Part shown: positions 16,643-23,867 of the stretch, one piece after another
How positions within the stretch are numbered: the stretch's first letter is position 1
How the letters are laid out: every line of letters starts with the position of its first letter
Origin: Myxococcales bacterium UBA5297
GTDB taxonomy: Bacteria > Myxococcota > Myxococcia > Myxococcales > UBA5297
Direction: 5' to 3'
DNA length: 23,867 nt
Assembly: GCA_002408385.1 (NCBI GenBank)
Contig: DHSB01000107.1
Span: forward strand, 1 to 23,867
Notes under the pieces: model-generated
Seen by the model: only the letters and a program-made list of their open reading frames with translations
Told to the model about the DNA's origin: nothing
Databases searched by the model: none
Program-made: the position numbers and the translations under genes

Positions 16643-16658
16643 GGTTCCACGTGGAACA
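16643..16658. promoter_or_regulatory. parS: parS centromere site overlapping rsmG start
   Basis: GGTTCCACGTGGAACA is a near-perfect palindrome (7 of 8 arm positions) matching the bacterial parS consensus TGTTYCACGTGRAACA. It is the ParB-binding sequence expected near parAB. Its right half contains the proposed GTG start codon of rsmG (16651), so ParB binding would cover the translation start region. Confidence 0.85.
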
Positions 16659-17283
16659 GGCTGTGGAAAAGCGGCTGTCAGGCGAGCTTCTCGCGGGGGC
16701 GAGCGCGGTCGGCTTTCCAGTCGACGCGGCGGCTGCAGAGCGGCTGCTTCGCTATCTTGAGCTTCTGCTCGCGTGGAATCGCAAGGTGAACCTCACCTCG
16801 GTGACCGACCCGGAGGAGGCCGTGGAGGGACACCTTATCGACTCGCTGGCGCCGGCCAGGCTGCTCGGGGCGACCGGTTCGCTCCTTGATGTGGGAGCCG
16901 GAGGCGGGCTTCCGGGCATTCCTCTGGCGATAGTCCTGCCGCAGCTCCAGGTCACGCTGGTCGACACCGTCGGAAAGAAGGTCGGGTTTCTCAAGGCGGC
17001 GAGCGCAGTACTTGGCCTGTCCAACGTGCGCGCGGTCCACGCGAGGGTGGCGGGGGAGCCGGCACGAGAGGGGTTGCCGCTCGTTGATGCGGCGATCTCC
17101 AGGGCGCTCATGACGCCTGGCGAATGGGTGCAGCTTGCCCGCCCCTATATAAAGGATGCGGGACGGATCCTGGCGATGCTCGGAGCGGAGACGCCAATCC
17201 CGGATGACCTGGAGGTCGTCGAAGAGCTCGAGTACCGGCTCCCGCGGTCGAAGGCCGTCCGCCGCGTCGCTGTCTTTCGCTGA
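16651..17283 (+). CDS. rsmG: 16S rRNA (guanine527-N7) methyltransferase RsmG
   Basis: This encodes 210 aa from the GTG at 16651; the GTG at 16663 is an alternative that would lose four residues. RsmG (GidB) methylates N7 of G527 in 16S rRNA in the 530 loop; its loss is known to give low-level streptomycin resistance. The SAM-binding motif LLDVGAGGGLPGIPLAI is at about residues 80-96. The family lead-in LLAWNRKVNLTSVTDPEE and VEGHLIDSLAPARLL precede it, and VDTVGKKVGFLKAASAVLGL and DAAISRALM follow. No good ribosome site precedes the start, which lies inside a parS site, suggesting coupling to mnmG or unusual initiation. The order mnmG-rsmG-parA-parB is the common arrangement. Confidence 0.95.
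   Translation: MEQAVEKRLSGELLAGASAVGFPVDAAAAERLLRYLELLLAWNRKVNLTSVTDPEEAVEGHLIDSLAPARLLGATGSLLDVGAGGGLPGIPLAIVLPQLQVTLVDTVGKKVGFLKAASAVLGLSNVRAVHARVAGEPAREGLPLVDAAISRALMTPGEWVQLARPYIKDAGRILAMLGAETPIPDDLEVVEELEYRLPRSKAVRRVAVFR
16662..16670 (-). promoter_or_regulatory. DnaA-box-like site (one mismatch)
   Basis: The plus strand reads TGTGGAAAA, i.e. TTTTCCACA on the minus strand, one base from the DnaA consensus. It lies just inside rsmG, 3 bp after the parS palindrome. Coding constraint could also explain it. Confidence 0.4.
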
Positions 17284-17339
17284 GCGGGGCCAGGCGCCGA
17301 GTCTGGATGCTGCGAACGATCGCTCGGGTTCGGTTCCGG

Positions 17340-17466
17340 AGGGCCGGCCTTCGTTTCTGTCTCGGCTCCGTGGCGCTCCGGGCCTTTGAATGCGGGCGGC
17401 TTGGCGATCGACCGGACCGCCTGCGCCCCGGCCCTTCGCATCGCGGCGGGGAGCGAGCCCGACCGG
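17340..17466. repeat. ~125-bp tandem repeat, unit A
   Basis: Begins AGGGCCGGCCTTCGT and has TGCGCCCC 82 bp after its start. Units B and C follow directly with starts spaced 127 and 124 bp. The 571-bp gap 17284-17854 between rsmG and parA consists mostly of these units; I see no gene in it. Confidence 0.7.
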
Positions 17467-17590
17467 AGGGCCGGCCCTTGTGCGCTTTGGTGCCGGCCGC
17501 CAGCACCGCCCGCGCCTTTGCGCGATTCGTCGACGGTGGCATCGCTATGCGCCCCACCGACTTCCGACCGACCGCTAGTATCCCTCTCAA
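17467..17590. repeat. ~125-bp tandem repeat, unit B
   Basis: Begins AGGGCCGGCCCTTGT, then TGCCGGCCGCC, with TGCGCCCCACC 81 bp after its start and CGACCGACCGCT near its end. It is closest to unit D at 20469. Confidence 0.75.
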
Positions 17591-17712
17591 AGGGCCGGCC
17601 TTCTTGCCGGCCTTCCGTGATCGCCCGCTCAAGGGAGCACCGGGAAGCGGCGCCCGGCCTCCGCCTTCCCGCTGCGCGTACGCAAAAAGGGCCTGCCGTT
17701 CCACGTGAAACG
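17591..17712. repeat. ~125-bp tandem repeat, unit C (ends in parS)
   Basis: Begins AGGGCCGGCCTTCTTGCCGG and has TGCGCGTACGC 82 bp after its start. Its far end runs into the parS site at 17697-17712. Confidence 0.65.
17697..17712. promoter_or_regulatory. parS: parS centromere site upstream of parA
   Basis: CGTTCCACGTGAAACG fits the parS consensus core (GTTYCACGTGRAAC), with one asymmetric arm position. It lies about 140 bp upstream of parA and 1.05 kb from the other parS, as expected for ParB nucleation near parAB. Confidence 0.85.
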
Positions 17713-17854
17713 GGCTCATGGCCACGCAGGTAGTGTCACGTCTCACCCCGGGATTTCCCGCGGCAACTTGCTGCTTGCCGCTCTCCGGGGTGCGTGGTAC
17801 GAACCGTCTCCTGCTGAACGGCCGCCAGCCGCAGCCTGAGAGGGGTCCGAGCCG

Positions 17855-18634
17855 GTGGGAAGAATCCTTTCAATCGCGAACCAGAAGGGCGGAGTGGGCA
17901 AGACCACGACCGCCATCAACCTTGGGGCGAGCCTCGCCTCCGCCGAACACCGCACCCTGCTCGTCGATATCGACCCGCAGGGCAACGCGGGCAGCGGGCT
18001 GGGAGTGGCGATCCGCGAGATAGAGCGCTCGATCTACGACGTCCTCCTTGGTCAGGCCGAGCCGGGCGAGGTGATTCACCAGACCGCGCTCAAGTACCTG
18101 GACGTCATCCCCTCGAATCGCGACCTGGCGGGGGCCGAGGTCGAGCTCGTCTCGGTCGAGCGGCGCGAGTATCGGCTGCGCCGCGTGCTCGAGGCTCTGC
18201 GCGATGAGTACGAGTACATCATCATCGACTGCCCTCCGGCCCTGAGCCTGTTGACCGTCAATGCCTTGGTTGCCTCGGACTCGGTGATCGTGCCGCTGCA
18301 GTGCGAGTACTTCGCGCTCGAGGGGATCAGCGAGCTCGTCAACACCATCGAGCTGGTCAAGGCCTCGCTCAACCCCGACCTCGAGATCGAGGGGGTCGTG
18401 CTGACCATGTTTGACGGGCGCATCTCCATCGCGCACCAGGTCGCCGACGAAGCGCGAAAGTACTTCCAGGACCGGGTGTTCAAGACGGTCATCCCCAGGA
18501 ACGTGCGGCTGTCGGAGTGCCCGAGCTTCGGCAAGCCGATAATCCTCTACGACCTGCGATCGAAGGGCTGCGAGAGCTACCTCTCGCTCGCTCGAGAGCT
18601 GCAACGGCGCGAAGAAGCCCGCTCAGCCGCTTGA
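17855..18634 (+). CDS. parA: Chromosome-partitioning ATPase ParA (Soj)
   Basis: This encodes 259 aa, typical for chromosomal ParA. Start GTG at 17855 with a GAGAGGGG site about nine bases upstream. The deviant Walker A box KGGVGKTT is at residues 11-18, with the signature lysine K11 that marks MinD/ParA ATPases. LLVDIDPQGNAGSGLG (A' region, D40) and YIIIDCPPAL (Walker B, D125) are present. The C-terminal DNA-binding region contains TVIPRNVRLSECPSFGKP, the usual ParA tail. ParA dimers bind the nucleoid non-specifically and ParB stimulates their ATPase, which drives separation of origins. parB follows after 78 bp; the pair is flanked by parS sites and by a bactofilin gene, which in Myxococcus xanthus scaffolds ParAB-parS. 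Confidence 0.97.
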   Translation: MGRILSIANQKGGVGKTTTAINLGASLASAEHRTLLVDIDPQGNAGSGLGVAIREIERSIYDVLLGQAEPGEVIHQTALKYLDVIPSNRDLAGAEVELVSVERREYRLRRVLEALRDEYEYIIIDCPPALSLLTVNALVASDSVIVPLQCEYFALEGISELVNTIELVKASLNPDLEIEGVVLTMFDGRISIAHQVADEARKYFQDRVFKTVIPRNVRLSECPSFGKPIILYDLRSKGCESYLSLARELQRREEARSAA

Positions 18635-18712
18635 TCGCCAAGCTTCTGGCCGGCCGGTATTGACAACCGGTGCCGGGCATTCTCTTCGTGCGGCAGCCGA
18701 CCGAGGTGCGAC

Positions 18713-19645
18713 ATGACCGACGGCAGTGGGCCACAGACGACGGGGACCTCGATGAGCCAGGACAAGATGCCGCAGAAGCGCAGCGCGCTGGGGCGCGGTC
18801 TTTCCGCGCTCATCCCGGCGGCGAGCACCCCGGTCCCGGACCGCTCCGGCCCGCCGCGCCCGCAGGTGCTCAGCCTGCCCATTGAGGAGCTCGACCGCGA
18901 CGAGCGCCAGCCGCGGCAGCACTTCGACTCGGCCAAGCTCGAGGAGCTCGCCGCGTCGATCCGCGCTCGCGGCATCGTTCAGCCGATCCTCGTGCGCCGT
19001 GACGAGGGGCGCTATCGGATCATCGCCGGCGAACGCCGCTGGCGCGCCGCCCAGCTCGCGGGCCTGAGGGAGGTCCCGGCGATCGTTCGCGAGGCCTCGA
19101 AGAAGGAAGCCTTCGAGATCGCGCTTATCGAGAATCTGCAACGTGAGGACCTCAACCCCATCGAAGAGGCCGAGGGCTACAAGCGCCTCATCGAGGAGTA
19201 CGGTCAGACTCAGGAGAGCGTCGGCAGCCGCGTTGGAAAGGACCGCTCTTCGGTCGCCAACGCCCTTCGGCTGCTCAACCTCCCGGCGCAGATCAAGACC
19301 TCGTTGGTCGACGGCTCGCTCAACATGGGTCACGCCCGGGCGCTGCTCGGCCTGGCCGACGAGCAGGCGATGTGCCGCGCGGCGGCCGAGGTGAGCGGCC
19401 AGAAGCTCTCCGTGCGCGCGACCGAGCAACTCGTCCGCAAGCTCAAGGCGAGCGGGGGCAAGCCGCAACCCGTGAAGAAGCAGGAGAGCGCCCAGGTGCG
19501 CTCGCTCGTCGAGCAGCTTCAGCGCGCTCTTGGTACCAAGGCGCGAATCGTCGACCGCGCGGGCAAGGGGCGCATCGAGCTGGACTATTTTTCCTATGAT
19601 GATCTCGATCGGTTGCTCGATCGCCTCATCCCCAACCGCCGGTAG
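18713..19645 (+). CDS. parB: Chromosome-partitioning protein ParB (Spo0J)
   Basis: This encodes 310 aa. ATG 18713 follows GAGGT by six bases; ATG 18752 is an alternative. The N-terminal segment KRSALGRGLSALIP is the usual ParA-contacting region. LPIEELDRDERQPRQHFD and IRARGIVQPILVRR form the N-terminal CTP-binding module; GERRWRAAQ (residues 106-114) is the arginine-rich box that contacts CTP in ParB clamps. The helix-turn-helix lies around SVGSRVGKDRSSVANALRLL and recognises parS. The C-terminal dimerisation segment ends YDDLDRLLDRL. ParB loads at parS and spreads as a sliding clamp to build the partition complex. Two parS sites lie within 2.1 kb upstream. Very sure. Confidence 0.97.
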   Translation: MTDGSGPQTTGTSMSQDKMPQKRSALGRGLSALIPAASTPVPDRSGPPRPQVLSLPIEELDRDERQPRQHFDSAKLEELAASIRARGIVQPILVRRDEGRYRIIAGERRWRAAQLAGLREVPAIVREASKKEAFEIALIENLQREDLNPIEEAEGYKRLIEEYGQTQESVGSRVGKDRSSVANALRLLNLPAQIKTSLVDGSLNMGHARALLGLADEQAMCRAAAEVSGQKLSVRATEQLVRKLKASGGKPQPVKKQESAQVRSLVEQLQRALGTKARIVDRAGKGRIELDYFSYDDLDRLLDRLIPNRR

Positions 19646-19833
19646 GAGCGCCCCTAGAGTTGTTGCGAGGCCAACGAAGATGCGCGTAGTCTCGCCCTCT
19701 TCCAGTCCGACCTCACCCGAGCCGCCGAGGCGGTGGGAAGCATTCGGTAGCTCGACCGGTTTTCTCCACGCAAGGTGCGCGCAGTGGCCCAAGGCCAGCG
19801 TGCCGAGAGCCGGCCGAGGAAGGGGAGAAGGCG

Positions 19834-20358
19834 ATGGCATTGTGGGGAAAGAAGACGGGTGAACTCGAGCAGCCCGCGCCGTCCCTCAGCGACGAGCGCA
19901 ACGCGCCCGAGCCTGCGAATCCGGTGATGGAGAAGGAGAAGCCCATGGCGATGTTGAAGAAGGAAGAGGAGCTGCCGCGCAGCAGCGGTGAGGTCAACGC
20001 TGTGCTTGGCCGCGGGACGGAGTTCGAGGGCAAGCTCACCTTCGAGGGTGAGGTGCGCATCGCTGGGAAGTTCACCGGCGAGATCTTCTCGAAGGACCGC
20101 CTGCAGATCGACGACAGCGCCCGGATCAAGGCGGAGATCAGCACCGGCTCGTTGGTCGTCTACGGCGAGATCACCGGCAACATCCGCGCGACCCAGCTCG
20201 TCGAGCTCAAGGCCTCGGCGCGCGTCAAGGGCAACATCGAAACCCCGTCGCTCGTCATCGAGCGGGGCGTCATCTTCGAGGGCTCCTGCAAGATGGAGAA
20301 CCTCGGCAAGGGGGGCGCCACGGTCACCGCGCTGCCCAAGGCCGAGGAGAAGAAGTAG
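19834..20358 (+). CDS. Bactofilin
   Basis: This encodes 174 aa. ATG 19834 follows AAGGGGAGAAGG. The N-terminus (~48 residues) is hydrophilic and disordered. Residues ~49-160 form the bactofilin right-handed beta-helix: LGRGTEFEGKLTFEGEVRIA, GKFTGEIFSKDRLQIDDSA, then SLVVYGEITGNIRATQLVEL and SARVKGNIETPSLVIERG, with regularly spaced hydrophobic and Gly residues. Bactofilins polymerise without nucleotides into filaments. In Myxococcus xanthus BacNOP filaments hold ParA and the ParB-parS complex in subpolar regions. The position 188 bp behind parB makes a similar scaffold role plausible; this is inference from context. I leave the symbol blank because several paralogues are usual. Confidence 0.9.
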   Translation: MALWGKKTGELEQPAPSLSDERNAPEPANPVMEKEKPMAMLKKEEELPRSSGEVNAVLGRGTEFEGKLTFEGEVRIAGKFTGEIFSKDRLQIDDSARIKAEISTGSLVVYGEITGNIRATQLVELKASARVKGNIETPSLVIERGVIFEGSCKMENLGKGGATVTALPKAEEKK

Positions 20359-20468
20359 CGGCCGGCAGCCCTCGCCGGTGGCCACCGGGGGGAGCTCACG
20401 CGAGCGCCCCGACCCAAGGCAGTGGCCGCAGCCAAGGCGAGTCTCGTTGCGCCGCAGCACGATTCCAG

Positions 20469-20590
20469 AGGGCCGGCCTTCGTGCCGGCCGCCGGGAAGC
20501 CTCGTCTCACCCGCACCTCTGCTCGATTTGGTCGAAGAGCAAATTGCTCTGCGCCCCACCCAGCCTGCGACCGATCGCTTCGGTTCCGCG
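20469..20590. repeat. Dispersed copy (unit D) of the ~125-bp repeat
   Basis: Begins AGGGCCGGCCTTCGTGCCGG and has TGCGCCCCACC 81 bp after its start, exactly as in unit B, then TGCGACCGATCGCTT. It lies between bactofilin and the convergent small Cys-rich gene, in the same orientation as units A-C. Confidence 0.75.
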
Positions 20591-20615
20591 CGAAGCCCAG
20601 TCTCTCGACCCTCGC

Positions 20616-20915
20616 CTAGCGCCCGGGCGTGCTGCCGGCTATCGGGGAGACGGGAGAGCCGTTGCCACGGGGCAACGGCTCCTGGAGCGAGGGCGGCGCA
20701 ACAGAGCGCTGCGCTCCGTTCCTGCACTGCGTCTCGGCGAGCCGGCAGTCGGTCTTGCACTCGAGTCGGCTCATGCCGCCGCGCGATTCGCACCCCTGCT
20801 CACAGGCGGCGGTGCGGCGCGAGCACTCGTCGGACTCGAGTCGCGAGCGGCGCTCTTCGCCCTCGGGGCTCGCGTGGATGGCGAGGGCGATGGTCAAGGC
20901 GAGCAGCGTGCGCAT
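20616..20915 (-). CDS. Small secreted Cys-rich protein of unknown function
   Basis: This encodes 99 aa. The minus-strand ATG at 20915 is preceded by AAAGGGA, a good ribosome site; the frame is open further upstream but without a site. MRTLLALTIALAIHASPEG looks like a short Sec signal. The mature part has six cysteines within ~40 residues: ECSRRTAACEQGCES, then LECKTDCRLAETQCRN, i.e. a C-x6-C-x3-C and C-x3-C-x6-C pattern that could form three disulfides or a metal-binding helical hairpin. The C-terminus is Pro/Gly/Ser-rich. Similar small secreted Cys proteins are common in Myxococcota, usually of unknown role. It converges on the bactofilin gene and is divergent from tadA. Confidence 0.6.
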   Translation of the reverse strand: MRTLLALTIALAIHASPEGEERRSRLESDECSRRTAACEQGCESRGGMSRLECKTDCRLAETQCRNGAQRSVAPPSLQEPLPRGNGSPVSPIAGSTPGR

Positions 20916-21093
20916 GGCTATGCTCCCTTTGGTTTTTTGCGAGCACTTGCTGGGCGCGCAAAGGCTGCCGACAACGGCCCGCTCGCGGTCGGCGTCGATC
21001 CTACCGGCCCATCGCCCCTGCGCAAAGCTGCTCGCCCGCTCCTCGAACCGCACAGAGGAAGAAAATGTCCGCGGCCGACGGTTTCACGCTTGA

Positions 21094-21639
<546 letters not shown>

Positions 21640-21646
21640 GTTTTTT

Positions 21647-21737
21647 GGAGAGCTGGCCGAGCTGGTCTAAGGCGCTGGACTCGAAATCCAGTGTACTCGC
21701 AAGGGTACCGTAGGTTCGAATCCTACGCTCTCCGCCA
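21647..21737 (+). tRNA. tRNA-Ser (CGA)
   Basis: Acceptor GGAGAGC pairs with GCTCTCC; discriminator G and CCA are encoded (21735-21737). The anticodon loop CTCGAAA gives anticodon CGA at 21682-21684, reading UCG. The T arm is GTAGG-TTCGAAT-CCTAC. The long variable arm (TGTACTCGCAAGGGTACC) is the class II feature of serine tRNAs. Confidence 0.95.
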
Positions 21738-21742
21738 TCGAG

Positions 21743-21771
21743 GCCCCCCGGGTTCAAGCGGCCCGGGGGGC
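21743..21771 (+). terminator. Strong GC hairpin between the two tRNA-Ser genes
   Basis: GCCCCCCGGG (21743-21752) pairs perfectly with CCCGGGGGGC (21762-21771) around a nine-base loop. The tail TCTCTCACT is only mildly T-rich, so it may be a partial terminator or an RNA-processing signal. Confidence 0.5.
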
Positions 21772-21788
21772 TCTCTCACTACCGACTT

Positions 21789-21876
<88 letters not shown>

Positions 21877-21930
21877 TTGGCCGTCCTGGAATAGCGGGGC
21901 CAAGAAGTAGAGTTTTCGAGAAGACGAGAT

Positions 21931-22019
21931 TGTGGCCGGACAACGGAGGGTCGTGAATCCCGCCAGATCCGGAAGGAAGCAACGGTAGCGATACCTTCCG
22001 TGTGTTCGGCCATCCTTTT
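21931..22019 (+). ncRNA. ffs: Small signal recognition particle RNA (4.5S type)
   Basis: The conserved domain IV loop CCAGATCCGGAAGGAAGCA is at about 21963-21981, with the GGAAG tetraloop context and the asymmetric A-rich loop that bind Ffh. The flanks pair into the long hairpin: TGGCCGGACAACGGAGG on the left with CCTTCCGTGTGTTCGGCCA on the right. The 3' end runs into CCTTTTCT. Ends are approximate. The RNA guides ribosomes making membrane proteins to FtsY. Confidence 0.88.
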
Positions 22020-22032
22020 CTGAAGCACCGAG

Positions 22033-22061
22033 AGCCCGGTTCCGAAAGGAGCCGGGCTTTC
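22033..22061 (+). terminator. Intrinsic terminator after SRP RNA
   Basis: AGCCCGG (22033-22039) pairs with CCGGGCT (22052-22058), extended inside by TCC-GAAA-GGA, and is followed by TTCT. It probably ends the tRNA-Ser/ffs transcript. ygiQ begins 29 bp beyond. Confidence 0.75.
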
Positions 22062-22090
22062 TACTTGAGGACCACACCCCTGCGATTGCG

Positions 22091-23860
22091 ATGACCGTCG
22101 CCACGCTCCAAGAGCTCGCGCTCCGAAGGCTGCCCCTCGACGCGAGGCCATTCCTGCCAACCACCCTCGGCGAGGCCCGAGCGCGCGGCTGGGACGAGCT
22201 CGACGTCGTCCTCGTCAGCGGCGACGCCTATGTCGACCACCCCTCGTTCGGCGCCGCGCTCATCGGCCGGGTGCTCGAGGCGGCGGGCTATCGCGTGGGC
22301 ATCCTGCCTCAACCCGACTGGCGCAGCGCCGAGGCGTTTCGAGCGCTCGGTCGTCCGCGGCTCTTCTTTGGGGTCACCGCGGGCGCGATGGACTCGATGG
22401 TCAACCGCTACACCGCCCACAAGCGCCCCCGGCGCGACGACGCCTATTCGCCCGGTGGAGTCGCGGGCAAGCGGCCGGATCGCGCGGCGACGGTCTACGC
22501 CCACCGCTGCCGCGAGGCCTTCCGCGCGGTGCCCATCGTCCTCGGCGGGGTCGAGGCGTCGCTGCGGCGCTTGGCGCACTACGACTACTGGGACAACAAG
22601 GTGCGCCGCTCGGTCCTCTTCGACTCGAAGGCCGACCTGCTCATCTACGGGCAGGGCGAGAAGCCCGTCCTCGAGCTCGCCGCACGGCTCGAGGCCGGCG
22701 TGCCGGTCTCGCAGATCGAAGAGATCGCCGGCACGGCGGTCATCCGCCGCGACTGGGAGCAGCTCGCCGCGCGCTGGAACCGCGAAGTCGTCGAGCTGCC
22801 GTCGTTCGAGGAGGTGGCCCGCGACAAACTCGCGTATGCCCAATGCTCCAAGCTCTATCACCTCGAGCACAACCCGGAGAACGCGAGGCTCCTCGTGCAA
22901 CGCCACGGCGAGCGCGCGGTCGTGGTGCTCCCTCCGATGCCCGGACCGAGCACGGCCGAGCTCGACCGGATCCATGCCCTGCCTTTCGCGCGGGCCCCGC
23001 ACCCGAGCTATCGCGGCGAGCGCATTCCGGCCTGGGAGCAGATCCGCTTCTCGGTGCAGATCGTCCGCGGCTGCAACGCCGGCTGCTCGTTCTGCTGCAT
23101 CACCGAGCACCAGGGGCGCGATGTCTGCTCGCGCTCTCCTGAGAGCGTGCTCGAGGAGGTCCGCGAGGTGGCGGCGATGCCCGAGTTTCGCGGTACCGTC
23201 TCCGACCTCGGTGGGCCGACCGCGAACCTCTGGGGCGCCCGCTGCGGCGATGAGCGCGCACGGCGGATGTGCCGGCGGGCGAGCTGCCTGTTCCCGACCG
23301 TCTGCTCCAAGCTGGTCTTCGGACACGGTGCGCTCGTCGAGCTCTACCGCGCGGCCAGGTGCGTCCCTGGGGTCAAGCACGCCTTCATCGGAAGCGGAGT
23401 TCGCTACGACCTCGCCCACGCCGACTCGCGCGACGGCGAGCGCTACCTGCGCGAGCTCATCACCCACCACGTCTCGGGCCAGCTCAAGGTCGCCCCCGAG
23501 CACGTCAGCGACCGCGTACTGCGCCTGATGCGCAAGCCCTGCTTCGAGACCTTCGAGCGCTTCCGCGAGCAGTTCGAGCGGTTCAGCCGCGAGGCGGGCA
23601 AGCAGCAATACCTCGTGCCCTACTTCATCTCGAGCCATCCGGGCTCGACGCTCGAGGACGCGGCCGAGTTGCATGACTTTTTGCGCGACAACAACTGGCG
23701 CCCGCAGCAGGTGCAGGACTTCACGCCGACGCCGATGACCCTGGCGACCGACATGTTCTACAGCGGCATCGACCCGACGACGATGAAGCCTCTGCCCGTC
23801 GATCGCGACCTCGACGCCAAGCGTATGCAAAAGGCGCTTATCCGTTGGGCCCGACTTTGA
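22091..23860 (+). CDS. YgiQ-family radical SAM protein
   Basis: This encodes 589 aa, complete within the window, from ATG 22091 to TGA 23858-23860. The N-terminal part carries YgiQ signatures: [63 protein letters not shown], and [20 protein letters not shown]. The radical SAM cluster is C328-x3-C332-x2-C335 in [20 protein letters not shown]. Later family blocks are [34 protein letters not shown], and [14 protein letters not shown] near the end, with [19 protein letters not shown]. The family (formerly UPF0313) is widespread but the reaction is not established. It is somewhat shorter than the Escherichia coli homologue, lacking a C-terminal extension. It follows the ffs terminator and is probably its own transcription unit. 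Confidence 0.92.
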   Translation: MTVATLQELALRRLPLDARPFLPTTLGEARARGWDELDVVLVSGDAYVDHPSFGAALIGRVLEAAGYRVGILPQPDWRSAEAFRALGRPRLFFGVTAGAMDSMVNRYTAHKRPRRDDAYSPGGVAGKRPDRAATVYAHRCREAFRAVPIVLGGVEASLRRLAHYDYWDNKVRRSVLFDSKADLLIYGQGEKPVLELAARLEAGVPVSQIEEIAGTAVIRRDWEQLAARWNREVVELPSFEEVARDKLAYAQCSKLYHLEHNPENARLLVQRHGERAVVVLPPMPGPSTAELDRIHALPFARAPHPSYRGERIPAWEQIRFSVQIVRGCNAGCSFCCITEHQGRDVCSRSPESVLEEVREVAAMPEFRGTVSDLGGPTANLWGARCGDERARRMCRRASCLFPTVCSKLVFGHGALVELYRAARCVPGVKHAFIGSGVRYDLAHADSRDGERYLRELITHHVSGQLKVAPEHVSDRVLRLMRKPCFETFERFREQFERFSREAGKQQYLVPYFISSHPGSTLEDAAELHDFLRDNNWRPQQVQDFTPTPMTLATDMFYSGIDPTTMKPLPVDRDLDAKRMQKALIRWARL

Positions 23861-23867
23861 CACGGCT

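Noticed and set aside
22061..23863. Minus-strand 600-codon open frame
   Set aside because: Antisense shadow of the YgiQ-family gene, which has clear conserved motifs on the plus strand.

Overview
The window is GC-rich, densely coding bacterial chromosome, most likely from a Myxococcota or other deltaproteobacterial lineage. The pointers are a secreted protein with an AgmX/PglI (TonB-like) C-terminal domain, a Cys-repeat lipoprotein of myxobacterial style, and a bactofilin gene directly behind parAB. No CRISPR array, complete insertion sequence or prophage was seen. The assignment rests on gene content read by eye, not on a database search.

Left part (1-5525). This is an eroded accessory region. 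It begins with the 5' end of a type I restriction hsdR gene running off the left edge on the minus strand. A second, frameshifted copy of the same hsdR start and its upstream DNA lies about 3 kb away in the same orientation. Between the copies are a frameshifted helical-protein gene and a secreted protein with a duplicated internal module. Beyond them lies a two-gene operon (helical protein plus a cysteine-cluster DUF3109/YkgJ-like protein).

Middle part (5526-14715). This holds envelope and membrane genes in alternating orientation: a six-repeat Cys-rich lipoprotein with an endonuclease/exonuclease/phosphatase domain, a membrane-anchored RraB-domain protein, a divergent MgtC/SapB and SLC13-RCK_C transporter pair, a one-helix protein with a probable OB-like domain, and a transglutaminase-like/TPR lipoprotein. 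The intergenic stretches carry several hairpins and short repeats.

Right part (14716-23860). This is a conserved housekeeping and chromosome-segregation block: mnmG, rsmG, parA, parB, bactofilin. Two parS sites lie in it, one overlapping the rsmG start codon and one between rsmG and parA. DnaA-box sequences sit at the mnmG/rsmG junction, so this is probably an origin-proximal centromere region. A roughly 125-bp repeat family occurs as three tandem units next to the second parS, with a fourth copy behind the bactofilin gene. After a small secreted Cys-rich protein come tadA, tRNA-Ser(CGA), tRNA-Ser(GGA), the small SRP RNA with a terminator, and a YgiQ-type radical SAM gene.

The most interesting structures are the parS/DnaA-box/repeat architecture around mnmG-rsmG-parAB-bactofilin, the duplicated and decaying hsdR start, the Cys-repeat nuclease-like lipoprotein and the membrane-tethered RraB protein.
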